From NCBI GenBank assembly GCA_030407085.1, contig CM059587.1:82907001-82971000 (forward strand): a DNA stretch of 64,000 bases. Direction: 5' to 3'. The notes below the pieces were generated by a model. The model was not told the origin of the DNA. It saw nothing but the letters and a program-made list of their open reading frames with translations, and ran no database searches. Of this stretch, positions 25,620 through 38,100 are shown piece after piece. Position 1 is the first letter of the stretch; each line of letters starts with the position of its first letter. The stretch comes from Trichopria drosophilae. Its lineage: Eukaryota; Arthropoda; Insecta; Hymenoptera; Diapriidae. The position numbers and the translations under genes are program-made.

Positions 25620-26870
25620 TATTTACAAAATTTCAGTAGCGTCTGCTGTTCATTTTACTATATGCCAACAAGTAGGAAGACGACGAGTGGAACAAATTTT
25701 GGCAGAATCTTTTCGCTGGTAATGTCAGAGCTGATAACACTGGCAAAAATACATATTTTTTAAAGTGCATAAATAAAATGTTCAAATTACCTTGATGGTC
25801 TCGCAGCGCCAGGTTCTGTTACTGCGACGTCGTTAATATCCTTTCTCGTTTGTTATCAGTAATAATAAAACAACAAGGATTTCTTTGTGTGAACATTTTA
25901 TTCAATTACAATAATAATCATAATAATTTTAATAATAATCATCACCACCATTTGTATGATAATAGTCATGACCATGCGCTTGCACGTGAAGTAGTGTTGG
26001 GGTGTGTGTACAATTATTCTCGCATTCACGAGCGTCTCTTTTCTCTCTTTGTATGTTTTTTTTTCATCTTATTCCCATGCTACAAATTATTTGTTTCTAC
26101 ATTTGTAAATGTCCTTCACGAAAGCCACCAGTAACTGTAAGTTCGTGACTTTACTGCAAAAAACAGATCGAGCTACACGACATGCGTATGAGCGAGCGAC
26201 GTATTTACACGTTTAATATTAATATAATTAATCTTAACTTGTGAACGTTGCACTTTACACTGCAGTTTTGTGTAACGTGAATCACCATTGAACAAACGTT
26301 ATCATTAGTTTCTGCCTTCGAGTTTGCATTGTCTCATCGACAACAAGCGATTTAAAAAACGGTGAAACTTGAATTCGGGTACATTTTTTTTTGTCAAGTA
26401 TGATATTAAAATTAAGTACCTTGTCGTTTATGTACATGACCTTCGTCTTTTTTATTTTTGCTTTAAAAATACTCGACGAATCACACAGTGCTTTTTACTC
26501 GTTTGAGGAAGTTCTCGAGTGATTTATTTCTTGGCTTCAAAAACTTGCATGAACTTTTAACTTTTAAGGATATCCGTACCTTGCGCAGTTACGGCTCGTT
26601 GAAAAAATAAACACTTTTCTAAGACAACTTCGACTACTTGCTTTTTTTCGGTTTCTCGTTAATTTCATGACTAACGACCTATTGCCGTAAACTACGTATT
26701 TTAATTCAGAGCTTTCTAAGAGTTAAGCTATTGTATAGAGCGAAATTCAGCGTGGTTCGTTTTTCCTTTGAGCAATTCTCGTGAAATTTTGAAGAACAAT
26801 TGTATTATTGCCCGCGAGTGCGAAATATGTTTTAATATCAGAGAAGTTATTCGCGTTTACAAAAATATCT
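25620..26870. other. Mixed-composition non-coding DNA
   Basis: Contains an AAT-repeat tract (25905-25950) whose translation is an Asn/His run. A 50-bp GC-rich patch at 25794-25843 ends, on the minus strand, at AAG|GTAATT and could be a short exon. No frame with support. Confidence 0.4.
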
Positions 26871-27061
26871 TTCTCACACTCTGAGCGCAAAATGCTATTT
26901 TGTTCCCTATATTGCGGGAGCAAAATAGTACTCTCTCGTATGAGAAAATAATATGTGCAACAAGGAAGAGCAGGTGGTTGCAGACTCATTCGAATTTCCG
27001 ACCTTGCTTCGCTCGAGCGTCAAACTCGCCCACGTCGGCAAACACCTATTTTGCTCCCTAG
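26871..27061 (+). mobile_element. GGGAGCAAAAT-type dispersed repeat, copy 2
   Basis: Runs from TTCTCACACTCTGAGCGCAA through CCCTATATTGCGGGAGCAAA to the end ATTTTGCTCCCTAG. Ends match copies at 10316-10735 (reversed) and 39888-40111. Confidence 0.65.
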
Positions 27062-28439
27062 TGTCACAATGTACTATATTTTGATTTGAAAATTGTATTC
27101 GGTCGTGTTTTACCCACAAAAATAGTTTCGGAGCTTTGCCGATTGCTTTTCAAAAATATTTCGTTGAATTTATACAATCAATTTTGATTTTTTTCTTTTG
27201 AATCGAACGAGGCACCGGTTAAAATTTTATTGCGAATTACAAAAAATTTGTGAACTTCTCTGGTACTAAAACTTATTTTGAGAAAAAGGCAGTATCGAAT
27301 TAGGTGCACTGAAATTGTATCAACAGCGTGTAACGAATGTGTTATATTATTCTAAGCAAACATACTGAGCTGTAAATTAACTTTCCATTAAACTCGAAAC
27401 ATATTTGCTTACAATTCGCAAGCACACCCTTAGAAAAATACAAATAAGTGTCGTTTATCAATTTCATTTAATGAACCACTATTTTTTTTTTGTTTTTACT
27501 ATTTCTTTTGTTCAGCGTTTCGTTTTATTTTTGTCAATTCGAGGTTAGCGTTTTCGTTAGTTTCCTCGCGTTTGGCATTTTTGCAACAATTGCGTTGTTG
27601 TTTGTTTTGTCGTATTCAACACGTAAAGCGGTAAGGCATTGTTCGGATATGTCATCTGAAATCTTCGGCTCCGCGAACACTGCGCGCATATCGAAAGCCG
27701 TTTTTACAAAAATATTCTTTTTATTTCTGAAGTCGGAGCTCCGAAAATTTGTCTCGACGAAAACTGTTAGCCTATATATGTTCACCCGCTATTTCCACGC
27801 AAGTGTCGCTTTTTTGTATTGTTCGTTTCGTTCAATACTGTTCTGTTCTATATGTTCCCTATACTTAGTGACCAGCAAATGAAAACAATCATTCCTCTCT
27901 CGGTAAAACGTTCCTCCTCTTTTACACATGTGTTCATACATTATTTTTTGTAATTTGGTCTTTTTTTTAAGTGCATAGTTGTTAATCGTTTTTTTATTCT
28001 TGCGCGATTTTTTGTTAACTTTTATTGTGCGTGCTACGAAAACGCGTCGATTGGCAATAATAAAAAAATCGCAAATCGACGGCTCGTGATTAACACGTAA
28101 TCTACGAATGTCGTGAGAGAAATTCAAAACGATGGGTGAATCTCATCAGCTCGACAACACTTTGTATGTTTATGTACAAATGAGGCGTTTTGCTAAGTCT
28201 AAAACTAAAGGCTTGACTAAGGTAGGTGGTTCTTCCATTTACGACTAAAATCGCAGATTGTACGTTTAACAATATCGAAACAGCAATAAAATTACAAAAC
28301 TCAATACTTTTATAATACTGATTACACATTTGTAGGAAAATCAGTTAAAATTATACACGTGGTCTTTTACAACGGAGTCATATATAAGTAAGTTAGTATT
28401 TAAATTTTTATAATAAATATTTTCCAATGAAAAATTTTC
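27062..28439. other. Possible decayed gene or element on the minus strand (27534-28127)
   Basis: Minus-strand codons stay open from about 28127 to 27534 with a single in-frame TAG at 27789-27791: about 112 codons, stop, then 83 codons in the same frame. In such AT-rich DNA that is unusual. The second half has a mixed, protein-like composition (AFDMRAVFAEPKISDDISEQ). I do not recognise it. A 130-codon plus frame overlaps (27490-27882), but its composition, rich in Phe and Leu, looks like the antisense of the minus frame. Confidence 0.25.
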
Positions 28440-28647
28440 CGTCGTATTTGCCCAGCTTCGTCTCGTTATATTTGTCTGTCGCCGCTTTCTTTTTCCCTCA
28501 CTTTGCGCGCTAGGGCCTCAAGATGGGCCTGTTGTGACGCCACGAACGTAACGTGACTGAAGAGAGTGGGAGAAGCGGCCCTCCTCTTCTTTTGACAAAT
28601 ATAAGGAGGCGAGGAACCGAGCGGGCAAATATACTGGGACACTATTG
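28440..28647. mobile_element. pogo/Tc1-like MITE, copy 3 (left end missing)
   Basis: Starts within the family at GTCGTATTTGCCCAGCTTCG and continues to an intact right end (AATATACTGGGACACTATTG followed by TA). The outer 30-40 bp on the left are absent or diverged beyond recognition. Confidence 0.75.
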
Positions 28648-31600
28648 TACGTATAAGTAATTTTCTTATTTTTGACGAACTAAACATATAGTCAAGCTTA
28701 TTCCTTTTTATGAAACAAAAAAACTGCAGATGACACACATGATGCCTAAAAGTCTTGGAACGAATGAGTATTTTGGGTTTTATTTTGTGCCCAATATTAC
28801 CAAGAAATCTTTTCGGAAATATTGTCATTGGAACATTTTCAATAATATTTAACAAGCAATCACAAATTTCGAAGACAACGATATTACAAATTTGTCACAA
28901 GATTATAATTAAAATAGGAACTAATATTAATTTCGAGTAAAAATATTTTCTACGCATAACGTTGCACAGCAACATTTCTTGTTAAATAAATACTTAGATC
29001 GTTCATGAATGAAAACTGTTTCAGTGGATCAAAAGTCAGATGAAAACACTAAAAATCTTAAACATGAATTTTCCTCAAAAAGGTTTTAATTTGGCAATAT
29101 ATAAAATGTTTAGACACGTACAATATTTTTAACATAGGATCAAAAAAAAATAATTTAAATGAATATATTGCAAAAACATTTTTTATACTCCTGTAAATCT
29201 CATTTTACGAATCGAAGAAAACTATTTCTTAAATAAGTAAGATTTACTAAAAGAAAACACTTTTAAAAAATAAGAAAATATTTTTCTGATTCAAGTAAAT
29301 ATATACTATTTTTAAATGAAAGTGTACAGAAATGTGTATTATTTTTTACCCCCTAACATAAAATATCCAATGACTCAACTGTCTCGTGTTAAATCAATTT
29401 TCTCATGTCATCTTAACAAATCTGAGAAATGTTGTACGTAATACAAATTAATAAATAATTGTAAGAGTAAATAATGTTTTTTAATCAAATAATTCTAAAA
29501 AGACATTTGGAGTTTCTGTTGTATTTGAGTCAAATACGTAGTCGAATAATAGGCCAAATTTAAAAACAATATAATAGTAAAATATTAAATAAAAAATTAA
29601 AACATTTAATAAAATTTTAAAATTTTATTTTTTTCAGTTGACAATTATATTAATCGATATTCAAAGTAATGACATTATTGCAATATTACTTTCTTATCGC
29701 ATATGACGTATTCTTTTTGTTTACGAAAAAAATGTCGACTGAAAAATAAAAATGCTTAAATTAGTACACAAAGTGGCAAATAATTTGTAAATAACATCCA
29801 ATCAATGTTTTTTTTTCTTTGTGAACGATTTTCTTTCAATAAATTAGAAATAATGATTATAAATTAATGATAACAAGAACAATGATTTATTCAACGATTA
29901 AAACATACGAACAGATTTTGCTGTTTTACTTAAAAAATCTGCTTCTAGGATTTCGAAAACAAAAAGTTTCAAATATAAATTGAAACTACATGAATGAATT
30001 TCTAAACAATTTGGAGTTTTATGACCTTTAAAATAATGTTTATCTTTAATAACAATTTATATAAAAATTATTACACTACAACATCTTTTTTTTTTAACGG
30101 TCCTTTCATAATGTTTTTCCAAATCATCCAAAGGAAAAAAAACTGGTATGGTATTATCGTTTCGGCCCATTATTATGGTGGCTCTATGCAGAATATATTT
30201 CTAAAATATCACAAAAAAGGTAAAAATGTTTGAAAGCAAAAAATTTAAATTAACTGTGATAAATTTACCACGTGTATGTTGTGCGTTCGTTTAGTTTGGA
30301 AATGTTTCGTTTTACCGGAATCTTATGATTAATGTGAGGACTGAATGTTTTCAAATCAAAATTTGTTTAAACCAAGGAGTAAACAAAAATTTTAATTTAA
30401 AAAAAATTTTTTAAATCAAGTAGTAAGCAAAAAAAAATTGTTAAAACAAGGAATAAACGAAAATTGAATCGTTAAAAAAATTGAGCGATGTAAAGAAAAT
30501 ATTTGTTGTTTATTAACAATTTAAAAAAAGAAAATGAAAACCATTTTTTATTCAAATATTTTTTGAAAGAGGAAAAACTTACTTAAAATTTTACAGTCCA
30601 CACTAGCAACAAGTCACATTAAAAAATAAAATATGTTACTTAAGGTAAAATTAACATTTTCCAAAATTTTCATACACATGGTTTACACTTTTGAATTTGA
30701 AAAATAACTTTTAAAATAAGAATAATATTAGACTCGTACCAGTTGGGAATTCTGTTTTTGAATCAATTCTGGAATCAAAATTAACATTTTTTTATACTTC
30801 TGTTGAGTAAAGATATATAAGAATTTGGCAAACAAAAATTCAATCTTGATATTAACTGTATTTTTGTTTCGTTTTACACACAAATTTTTCAAGTGCTTTC
30901 CTTTTATTAAATGTTATTCAGAAGCTAAAATTTTGACATTATCATAATCAAAATCACCTAAAGTATCAATTCAAGATTTTTGGAGTGTTATTTTTGTGTT
31001 CTTTTAAAAGTTTAACGCATTTATTTTAAATTTGGTATCTTTTTCAAACATTTTTTGTATTACTATTTAATTTTATTTTATTAGTTTGTTATATTTTTGT
31101 GTTATTTTAGAAATATATTCTGAAGAAAGACACCATAATTGGCCGTAACGTCTATACGAGTTTTATTTTTCTCTTCCTGGTTGAAAAAATACAAAAATTG
31201 TAATAGGATCATTTATTTCCAAGAAATTTTTTAATGTAATTTCCAGCGATCAATAAATAATCAAATACGTTTTCACAATATTATCATTTAATAAATTATT
31301 ATATTCTTTTAATATTTAATAAACAATTTGAGAACAACATTGACATTTTAAATTTATTTTCTAAATTAATGCAATGCGTAATTTTAAATTAACGGATGTT
31401 AAAGCTAATCGACTTTTTATTTTTTATTTTTAGGTTAGAATTGTTACTGCAACATTTCCATTCCAAATTAAAAATAAATAGGATTGAAATAAAATTTACC
31501 GACAAATTCAACTTTAGGAAAAACTACAAATATTTTCCATAGGAACTTAAAATTAATTAACTTAGAATTTAAAGAAAGTAGACAAACGGACGAAAATATA

Positions 31601-32639
31601 TAAAAAAAAATTCAAACCACTAATCGATTTAACATTTTCCTGATTGTTAAGATGAATTTTGAAGGATCAAAGTAGAAAATTTATAATTATTGCCGCAGTT
31701 TTATATTCCTGGACAATTTCCAAACATTTAAAAAATAAAGTTTTTAATATTAATGCAATAGATACAAAAAATGTACGTTATTTCTCCATGTATCGTTGTC
31801 TTTCGTTGTATTCTATTTACTATTTTTTAATTACTAATAAATTGCAGTAAGGATTTTAGGAGAGCAACATGGAGCAACAACAAAGGGTTTTCAACTTAAA
31901 TCACCTACAAAAATCAACTTAACAATCAGACATACATTCCGGCACAACTGTTGATAAAACGAAGTCTTCCTTTCACGGAGGTTCTCAGGTTTTCAGTCGA
32001 TAAAGTCGTAATCTTCTTAACATAACCTACATCAAAATAAAATAAAATACAAAAAATCGGGTCCTGTCTACGCAATTTTAAACGTTTTAAAACATATACA
32101 ACAAAGTGTCATTTCCAGAGAATGAGACACTAAATTGTTTAAAAATGTGGTACTTTAATACATTTTGTTTTTATAGTCAAATGTTTTTTTTTTATAAAAA
32201 TTATTTCTCAATTTTCTACGTCGAATAAATTTGAAAAAGTACCAATTTCGAACCCATTGCAAAACGCTGAATAAATATTACGAAAGAAACAATATAAAAT
32301 ATAAACAAAAAGGTAAATAAATAAAGAATTAAAAAAAAACACAACGATCTTCTTTTTTGACTTCCACTTTTAACCATAAATGCATAAATCATTTTCAATC
32401 TTGACAACCTAAGTATTTTTTAACACTCACACAAATTAGAATTCACAAAATACACTACCAAAAAATATGCTTAATCGACTTTCTGTCATTCACGGATTTG
32501 TTTTGTAACAACTCAGATATAAGACATTTCTATAAAAAACGTTTGTATAAACTAAACGGACCATTATAAACACAATGAAAGTTGACAAAGTAACGAATAT
32601 CAATAACGACGTAAATTAACATGAGACATTAAATGCGCT
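28648..32639. other. Extremely AT-rich desert, no gene seen
   Basis: Long A and T runs, broken frames throughout, and no repeat with clear ends. Nothing here can be supported as a gene or element. Confidence 0.6.
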
Positions 32640-33693
32640 AGAAAATTACGTGTTTATTGGATATTTGGTCCTCTTGGAAGGACCACCTTAATCGAACATT
32701 AACAATCATGGTCAAATCAATGTTGATTTTGAACTCGCAGCACTTCCAGGCATTCGAACTATTAACAAGTACGTGTTTGATCATTCCTAATACTCGAGCA
32801 ACCATAATAATACTTTGGCACAGTACACAACAGCCGAACTAGCCTCCCTGAAATTTGAAAAATCTCACCATTGTTAACGAGGGCCTTTCCGCGCATTATT
32901 TACAACCGACTAAAGGCCCCCGTAACGAGTTTTTGCGGTATTAAAAAAAAATCGATAGCAAACTTTTCAAAACTCGACGTCTCAGCTCACCACCGTCGAC
33001 CTCACGTATCGTTTGAAAATATCCTCTATACATTTCTTACGCGTAATGTCTCCACGGTGTCAATGCCTGCGTTTTTTTTTGCTACATTGTAATATTTCTG
33101 TTGCCTTACGGTAATAGTTATCATACATTTACATCGTTAATAATATACTTTATAAGCCTTAACAATTCCCATAATAAGTCTATAGCATTGTCCCCCACCC
33201 TTGGCTAAAAGTGACTCGTATCGCGCTGTGGAACGTTTCCAAAATTGCGCGACGAATTTCGCTTTTTGGCCGACGAGACTGACATAACAGCGAGTGCTTC
33301 GATATCAACCAGTTCATAATGAGTTTAGAAAGCCCCATTTTCCTAGACACCCTAGTTTTTTAAGACTTTCGAGTCGAAATTTCCAAAATAACAGCTCTAA
33401 CGGTATATTCGCGCACTTGGAACAGCGGCGTTTGCACTCCTTTTTTTTGGCACAGAAAACGTCTTTGGTCTTCCGCAGATTTCAGTTCCTCTTTCATTCA
33501 CTGATTGAAATCGTCTCTATCGATTTTTTAAATGTTTGTTTACACCCAGTTTTCTTTGTACACTCGTGGAATTGTAACGAATTGTAGATTGGCGCTTTCC
33601 CACCACCGACATTATAACCTCCCACTGACTCATCGAAAAACAGCCTCGAGAACTGGCCGAGTCGCATTATCCAACCGTTGGAGGATGGTGAAC
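32640..33693 (-). other. Candidate alternative terminal exon of dysc (65-codon tail plus 3' UTR)
   Basis: On the minus strand a textbook acceptor (pyrimidine run, ctttacag|GTTCACC) occurs at 33694-33695. From it one frame stays open for 65 codons to a TGA at 33494-33496. The peptide begins SPSSNGWIMRLGQFSRLFF and is rich in Gly, Lys and Ser; I recognise no domain. That frame needs a phase-1 partner, which is what the dysc exon at 43686 provides (G|GT TCA). About 1 kb of moderately GC-rich DNA follows, ending at AATAAA on the minus strand (32653-32658). Acceptor, phase, composition and polyadenylation signal together look like a real last exon. Evidence that it belongs to dysc is only positional. 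It could be the last exon of another minus-strand transcript or a non-coding one. Confidence 0.3.
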
Positions 33694-34730
33694 CTGTAAA
33701 GAAATGAATGTTAATAATTCAAATCATATATAAATAATGTTTGGTTTGCGGTTATTCGTTAACATTTTCACAACAATTATAACGGATTTGAGCAGTTATT
33801 TTTAATTATTAAATTAGGTTATTCAGAACGCAATTAATTACAATTCGCAGGTGCTATGCAGTACAAAGCTAAAACGCGATACATAAATCGATCAATACTG
33901 TAAAAGATGACAGATTTGTTTAGTCCGATGAACATATATACTATAAGATAGACAACCAATAAGAACATTTATTAAAAAAAATGTCTTAGCAATTCTGATC
34001 TTCAGATGGATTTTCAAGGTGATTTGAAGGACAAGGTTATTCCTTCTATTGAAAACCTCTCTTTTCAGTATTGTATTGGAAAATAGCGAGAAAATTTCCT
34101 TCAGAAATGATTTAGTTCGATAATTTGCTACAATGACCTTGTGAAGGTCATATCTTAGAAGATCTTTTTAAAATTCCGTTGATTTTTGTGAAAAATGTTG
34201 TAGAAAATTTAGAGGTCAACGATCTTATCCGTATTTTCCTTGAAGTCAACTTTAAAGATCTAGGTGCGGAAACTACGCAGATTTTTCTACCTTTTTTGCC
34301 TAAACTCATTTTACTTATTAGGAGGATGTTGTTGAATGTGCTTACGTTGCTTGCTACATACTATTCACTTGTAGCAAGATTAATAACGATAATAAGTTAA
34401 TTATAAAAAATTGCTTTGACATTCATTAATGACCTTTTAAGGTTGACCTCAAGGTTAGCAAGGTGAAGATTGTTAGCCTCGAAGACATTCTGCCCAGAAA
34501 AACAGGTTATTGATGATTTTTATAGATTTGACCTTCTGAAGGTCATTAGACAATCATCATTTCTGCCGCAAAATTTCTGGTACATTCTGAATTCGGCGTT
34601 GAAAATGAAGGTTTCAATGACTTTAGAAATCGATATTTTCATGTCGAATACTGTGAAAGATTGTTCTTAACTTATCAGTTATAAATAGTTATTATAACTT
34701 CGGAGCCCTGAGTATACATTTTAAATATCT
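33694..34730. repeat. Degenerate repeat with paired TGACCTT/AAGGTCA palindromes
   Basis: Two near-identical palindromes TGACCTTGTGAAGGTCA (34134-34150) and TGACCTTCTGAAGGTCA (34529-34545) lie 395 bp apart. A related run of half-sites lies at 34431-34469 (TGACCTTTTAAGGTTGACC, then TCAAGGTTAGCAAGGTGAAG) and more half-sites near 34014-34042. Surrounding text is only loosely similar between copies. TCAAGGTCA is the known extended half-site of FTZ-F1/ERR-type nuclear receptors. Confidence 0.5.
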
Positions 34731-34800
34731 CGAGATTTTTCAATTTTGGCCCCTCTGATGGACTCGCCATCTTGAATTCGTGAAAAAGAACTTCCGATAT
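34731..34800 (-). repeat. GGATCC/ATGGCGG family remnant
   Basis: TGATGGACTCGCCATCTTGA followed by ATTCGTGAAAAA matches the minus form of the core, with substitutions in the palindrome. Confidence 0.45.
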
Positions 34801-35047
34801 ATGTAAGAGTAGTCCAGTAACCAACATGTTACACCATAGATTTATAATAAATTTGTTTTATAAATAATTGTTTATAACTTTGCAAATATTTATTATAAGC
34901 GACTTTTTATAGTGCGGTCTGAAAAACCGAACAATTCAGTGTCGAAAATAATATATTTCCAAATTTTGGTCGATACCAGTATAATATATCCACGAAATCT
35001 TGATATGGTTTATATTCTGTTGGGGCTAAATTGGTTAAGGCAGATTT

Positions 35048-35200
35048 GGGGTACGGGTTGAAAAACCGACATATTAAGGAGCCGACAGGTTAAAAAACCA
35101 AAAGTCAAAAAACCGACAACCGAAAAGCAGACATAAAAAAACCGATGCTTTAAAAAATGACTGTCTGCTTATCGATGTGTCTTTTTTTTTATGCGTCGGT
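35048..35200. mobile_element. ACCGAC-repeat inverted element, copy 1 (partial)
   Basis: Starts GGTACGGGTTGAAAAACCGA and has four to five spaced repeats of AAAAACCGACA-like words, then partly inverted partners (GTCTGCTTATCGATGTGTC, TGCGTCGGTTG). It relates to the complete element at 48950-49164. Confidence 0.6.
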
Positions 35201-37619
35201 TGCAGTTAAACTATTTTAATTTTATCCTGTTTTTTCGTTTGTTCATTACAGTTCTCATTAAAAAACATTTATATGTATATACATTTTGAAATATACATTT
35301 ATCGTAAACTTTTTTGTAAATTCTATACATAAGTCATTAGTGTCAAGGAATGGTAACGGATCGTCAAATTGATGATGAAACATTAGTTTACAGTCAATAG
35401 TTATGAATCATGTTGCTTCCAGTTGGTGAAGATGATATTCATCATCATTGGGCTCGGTCAGATATAATTCGACCTCTAATGCCTTTATGGATCTTAAATA
35501 AGGGTTGTGCAGTGTCACCAGACAAGTTTGTAAATTGAATTAAGGGCAAGTGAGTTGAACTCTGGAGAATTGATACAATAAACGATAAGGCTAGTAAGAA
35601 ATTGGTTGTCTTCGGGGACATGGGGTGTTCAAATGTTGAAATAATGACCTGCGATAAGAAAATAAAAAAAATTACGTTTTTTTTTTATCTTCGACAGTCG
35701 TTAGTTATAGTATGATGACACGTAATAAATGTGCAAAGATGACCTCGAAATCATACATCTGCAGGTAATATTCGCCTAAAATTATAGGGCAAACATCGGA
35801 AATTAGCGAATTGAAACTCTACATGTTCAATTAGTTATAATTTAGAAATAACAAAAGATAAATAAAATAGTAACAGAAATTAAACCCGAACATTTTAATT
35901 GTTTTTTTTTCTCTCTCACAAAAAAAAAAAAACAGGAAGCAACCAAATGTTTTTAAAATGAGATGATGGGAATTTTTGGACCTCTTAAAACTTGTAATTT
36001 ATAACAAAAGTAATTCACTATTATCAATAACAATAAAATCTCCTTGGAAATAGTTTTAATAGTAAAACTCGATTACTAGATTCACTAAGCCGATTTTAAA
36101 ATCAACAATCTTAGACTTAAACCTAATTAAAAAGCATCTTCATAAGTTCATTCAAGGCCATTACTACATAAGTGAAAAGGTACAATAAGTATATTGAAAA
36201 CATGTGCACGTTGAAGTCAATATTTTCTGGAATTTATAAAATAATTTAGCAAAATTAATATATGATTTACGAAAAGGGTTTGTGAAATATAACAAAATAT
36301 TAAATTTCAAATAATTATTTTACTAGTGACTATTTAAATAAATATTGTCTTGAATACAAACATTTTTTAAACATCTAAAAACAATTCGAAATTTAGTTTA
36401 TTGAACCAGTTTGAAAATATCTCCCTACTGGTGGCATGAAATGTCAAACTAATATAGAAATGCTAGGCTCTGTCCATATGTAGTCACGTGCAAAAGCACG
36501 TAAATCCACATATTCCGAACAACTTTAAGGGGGATTCTCGAAAGATCCTGTATGCACTTAGTCTAAATCATTTAGTTGGAACGCTGAAAGCAACGTCCTC
36601 TTAAAGGCACTTTTCATGAATACTGCAATGTACCTCAAAATGTTTCGGATAGATTATACTTGTAACTTTGTCGGATTATTTGCTAATTGTTGAAGCTGAC
36701 TTGTTCAAGTCAGATGAACTATCTAACTTTCGCTAAAACTTTCATCTTAATTTGTACATTATTAATAAACACTATTGGTCTGGAAGAGTATTGTCAAGTT
36801 GCATTAAATGAACCCAATATTAAGGTTATGTTACGTGTTTTACAACGCTATGCACTAAAACTTTTCACCAACCAAGTAATTAGTCCAAATTAACTAAGGA
36901 TTTTTCTTTTTTGGTACTTCAACGAAAAGATAGGTAAAATATGTAATATTCAATTATTTTCTTAGGTGTTTTATAGGTCTTGTGACTCATGGCGTAAAAT
37001 TCATCAAAAAGTTACAACTAAAGAAGAATGTTCAAACACGTAAAATATCGGAATTTTTTGCCATTTTTTTAAATGTAAATCCTTTGAATTTCGGAAATAA
37101 GTTTCGTTACATACAATTTTTTGGTTAACGGCCTCTGGGACCTCTAGAACATGTTTAAACAATCTAAAATAAATGAATATCAGATTTTTCATAAATAATT
37201 TCGAATTCTAGTAAAGCGCCAAAAAAAAAACATAAAATTCTGTTATTTTGGACCCCAGTTTCGTTGTTTCATTAATTCCTGTATAAAAAAATATTTTAAC
37301 TATTTAGGAAACTATGCAGTATGCATCTGCAATGTCATATAATAATAAATATAATAACATTAGAGTATTTGATGTATCTAAATACTTATACCAATGCCCA
37401 GAAATATTTTTTCACATTTAACTGCATTTTATGATAGAAAATGTTATTATAGTATTGATAGAATTATAACCATAGAATGTAAAATTTTTGTACAGTGACT
37501 TCCGAAAAAAGTATACTTTATACAAAAATTTTGTGTTTCCTGCAAATATGAGTACGTGAATTTAGTATTTTTAAAATAAAACCAGAAACTACATTTTGTC
37601 TAGTTAGTAGTCAACCTCC
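35201..37619. other. AT-rich sequence, no gene seen
   Basis: Poly-A and poly-T runs (e.g. 35920-35934) and broken frames. The 68-codon frame at 36687-36893 has no support. Confidence 0.5.
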
Positions 37620-38100
37620 TCTTGGCATATGGCCTCGCCTGAACTTATCTTACATATATTACACTCTGCATAACGGGATAAAAACCAAATAAGTACATCA
37701 GTTTATAGAGTCGAGGCCATTAATGCATCTCCTCTCGTTTTCGATAATGCATGTACAGTTTACGATAAGGCACAATTATGAACGTACAGTTTGAGATAAA
37801 ATATATAACGGTGAATAGAATCTGTTATTTATTTAAATTATCTGACCTTACATGAGCAAGATCCGCAGAATCGTTTAAACGACTGCTTCAAATGATTTAC
37901 AAATCGGTAGAAAGGATCAAAAGAAATTTAGACTTCGTTAATGCTTTTGGTTGTTTCGCTCAATAATAGGCCTGTCTGTCCGTTACTATGTAAGAGATGT
38001 CCGTTTACGGTTTCGTACATCACGTCAATTGTTTTTCACCTTTTACTTAATCTGCCGCACCCACTGGCAAGGTAAGGCACAAACCAGCTTGTAGTAATCT
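37620..38100. promoter_or_regulatory. Candidate enhancer with a cluster of GATA motifs
   Basis: This island is distinctly less AT-rich than its surroundings. AGATAAG/AGATAA sites occur at 37644-37650, 37794-37799 and 37838-37843, with further GATAA words at 37675-37682 and 37763-37769. A short direct repeat, GTACAGTTT followed after two bases by GATAA, occurs at about 37753 and 37785. Stops are present in all frames. Function is inferred. Confidence 0.3.

Noticed and set aside
25850..26134. 94-codon frame with Asn/His repeats
   Set aside because: The repeat part is an AAT/CAT microsatellite and the rest has no support.
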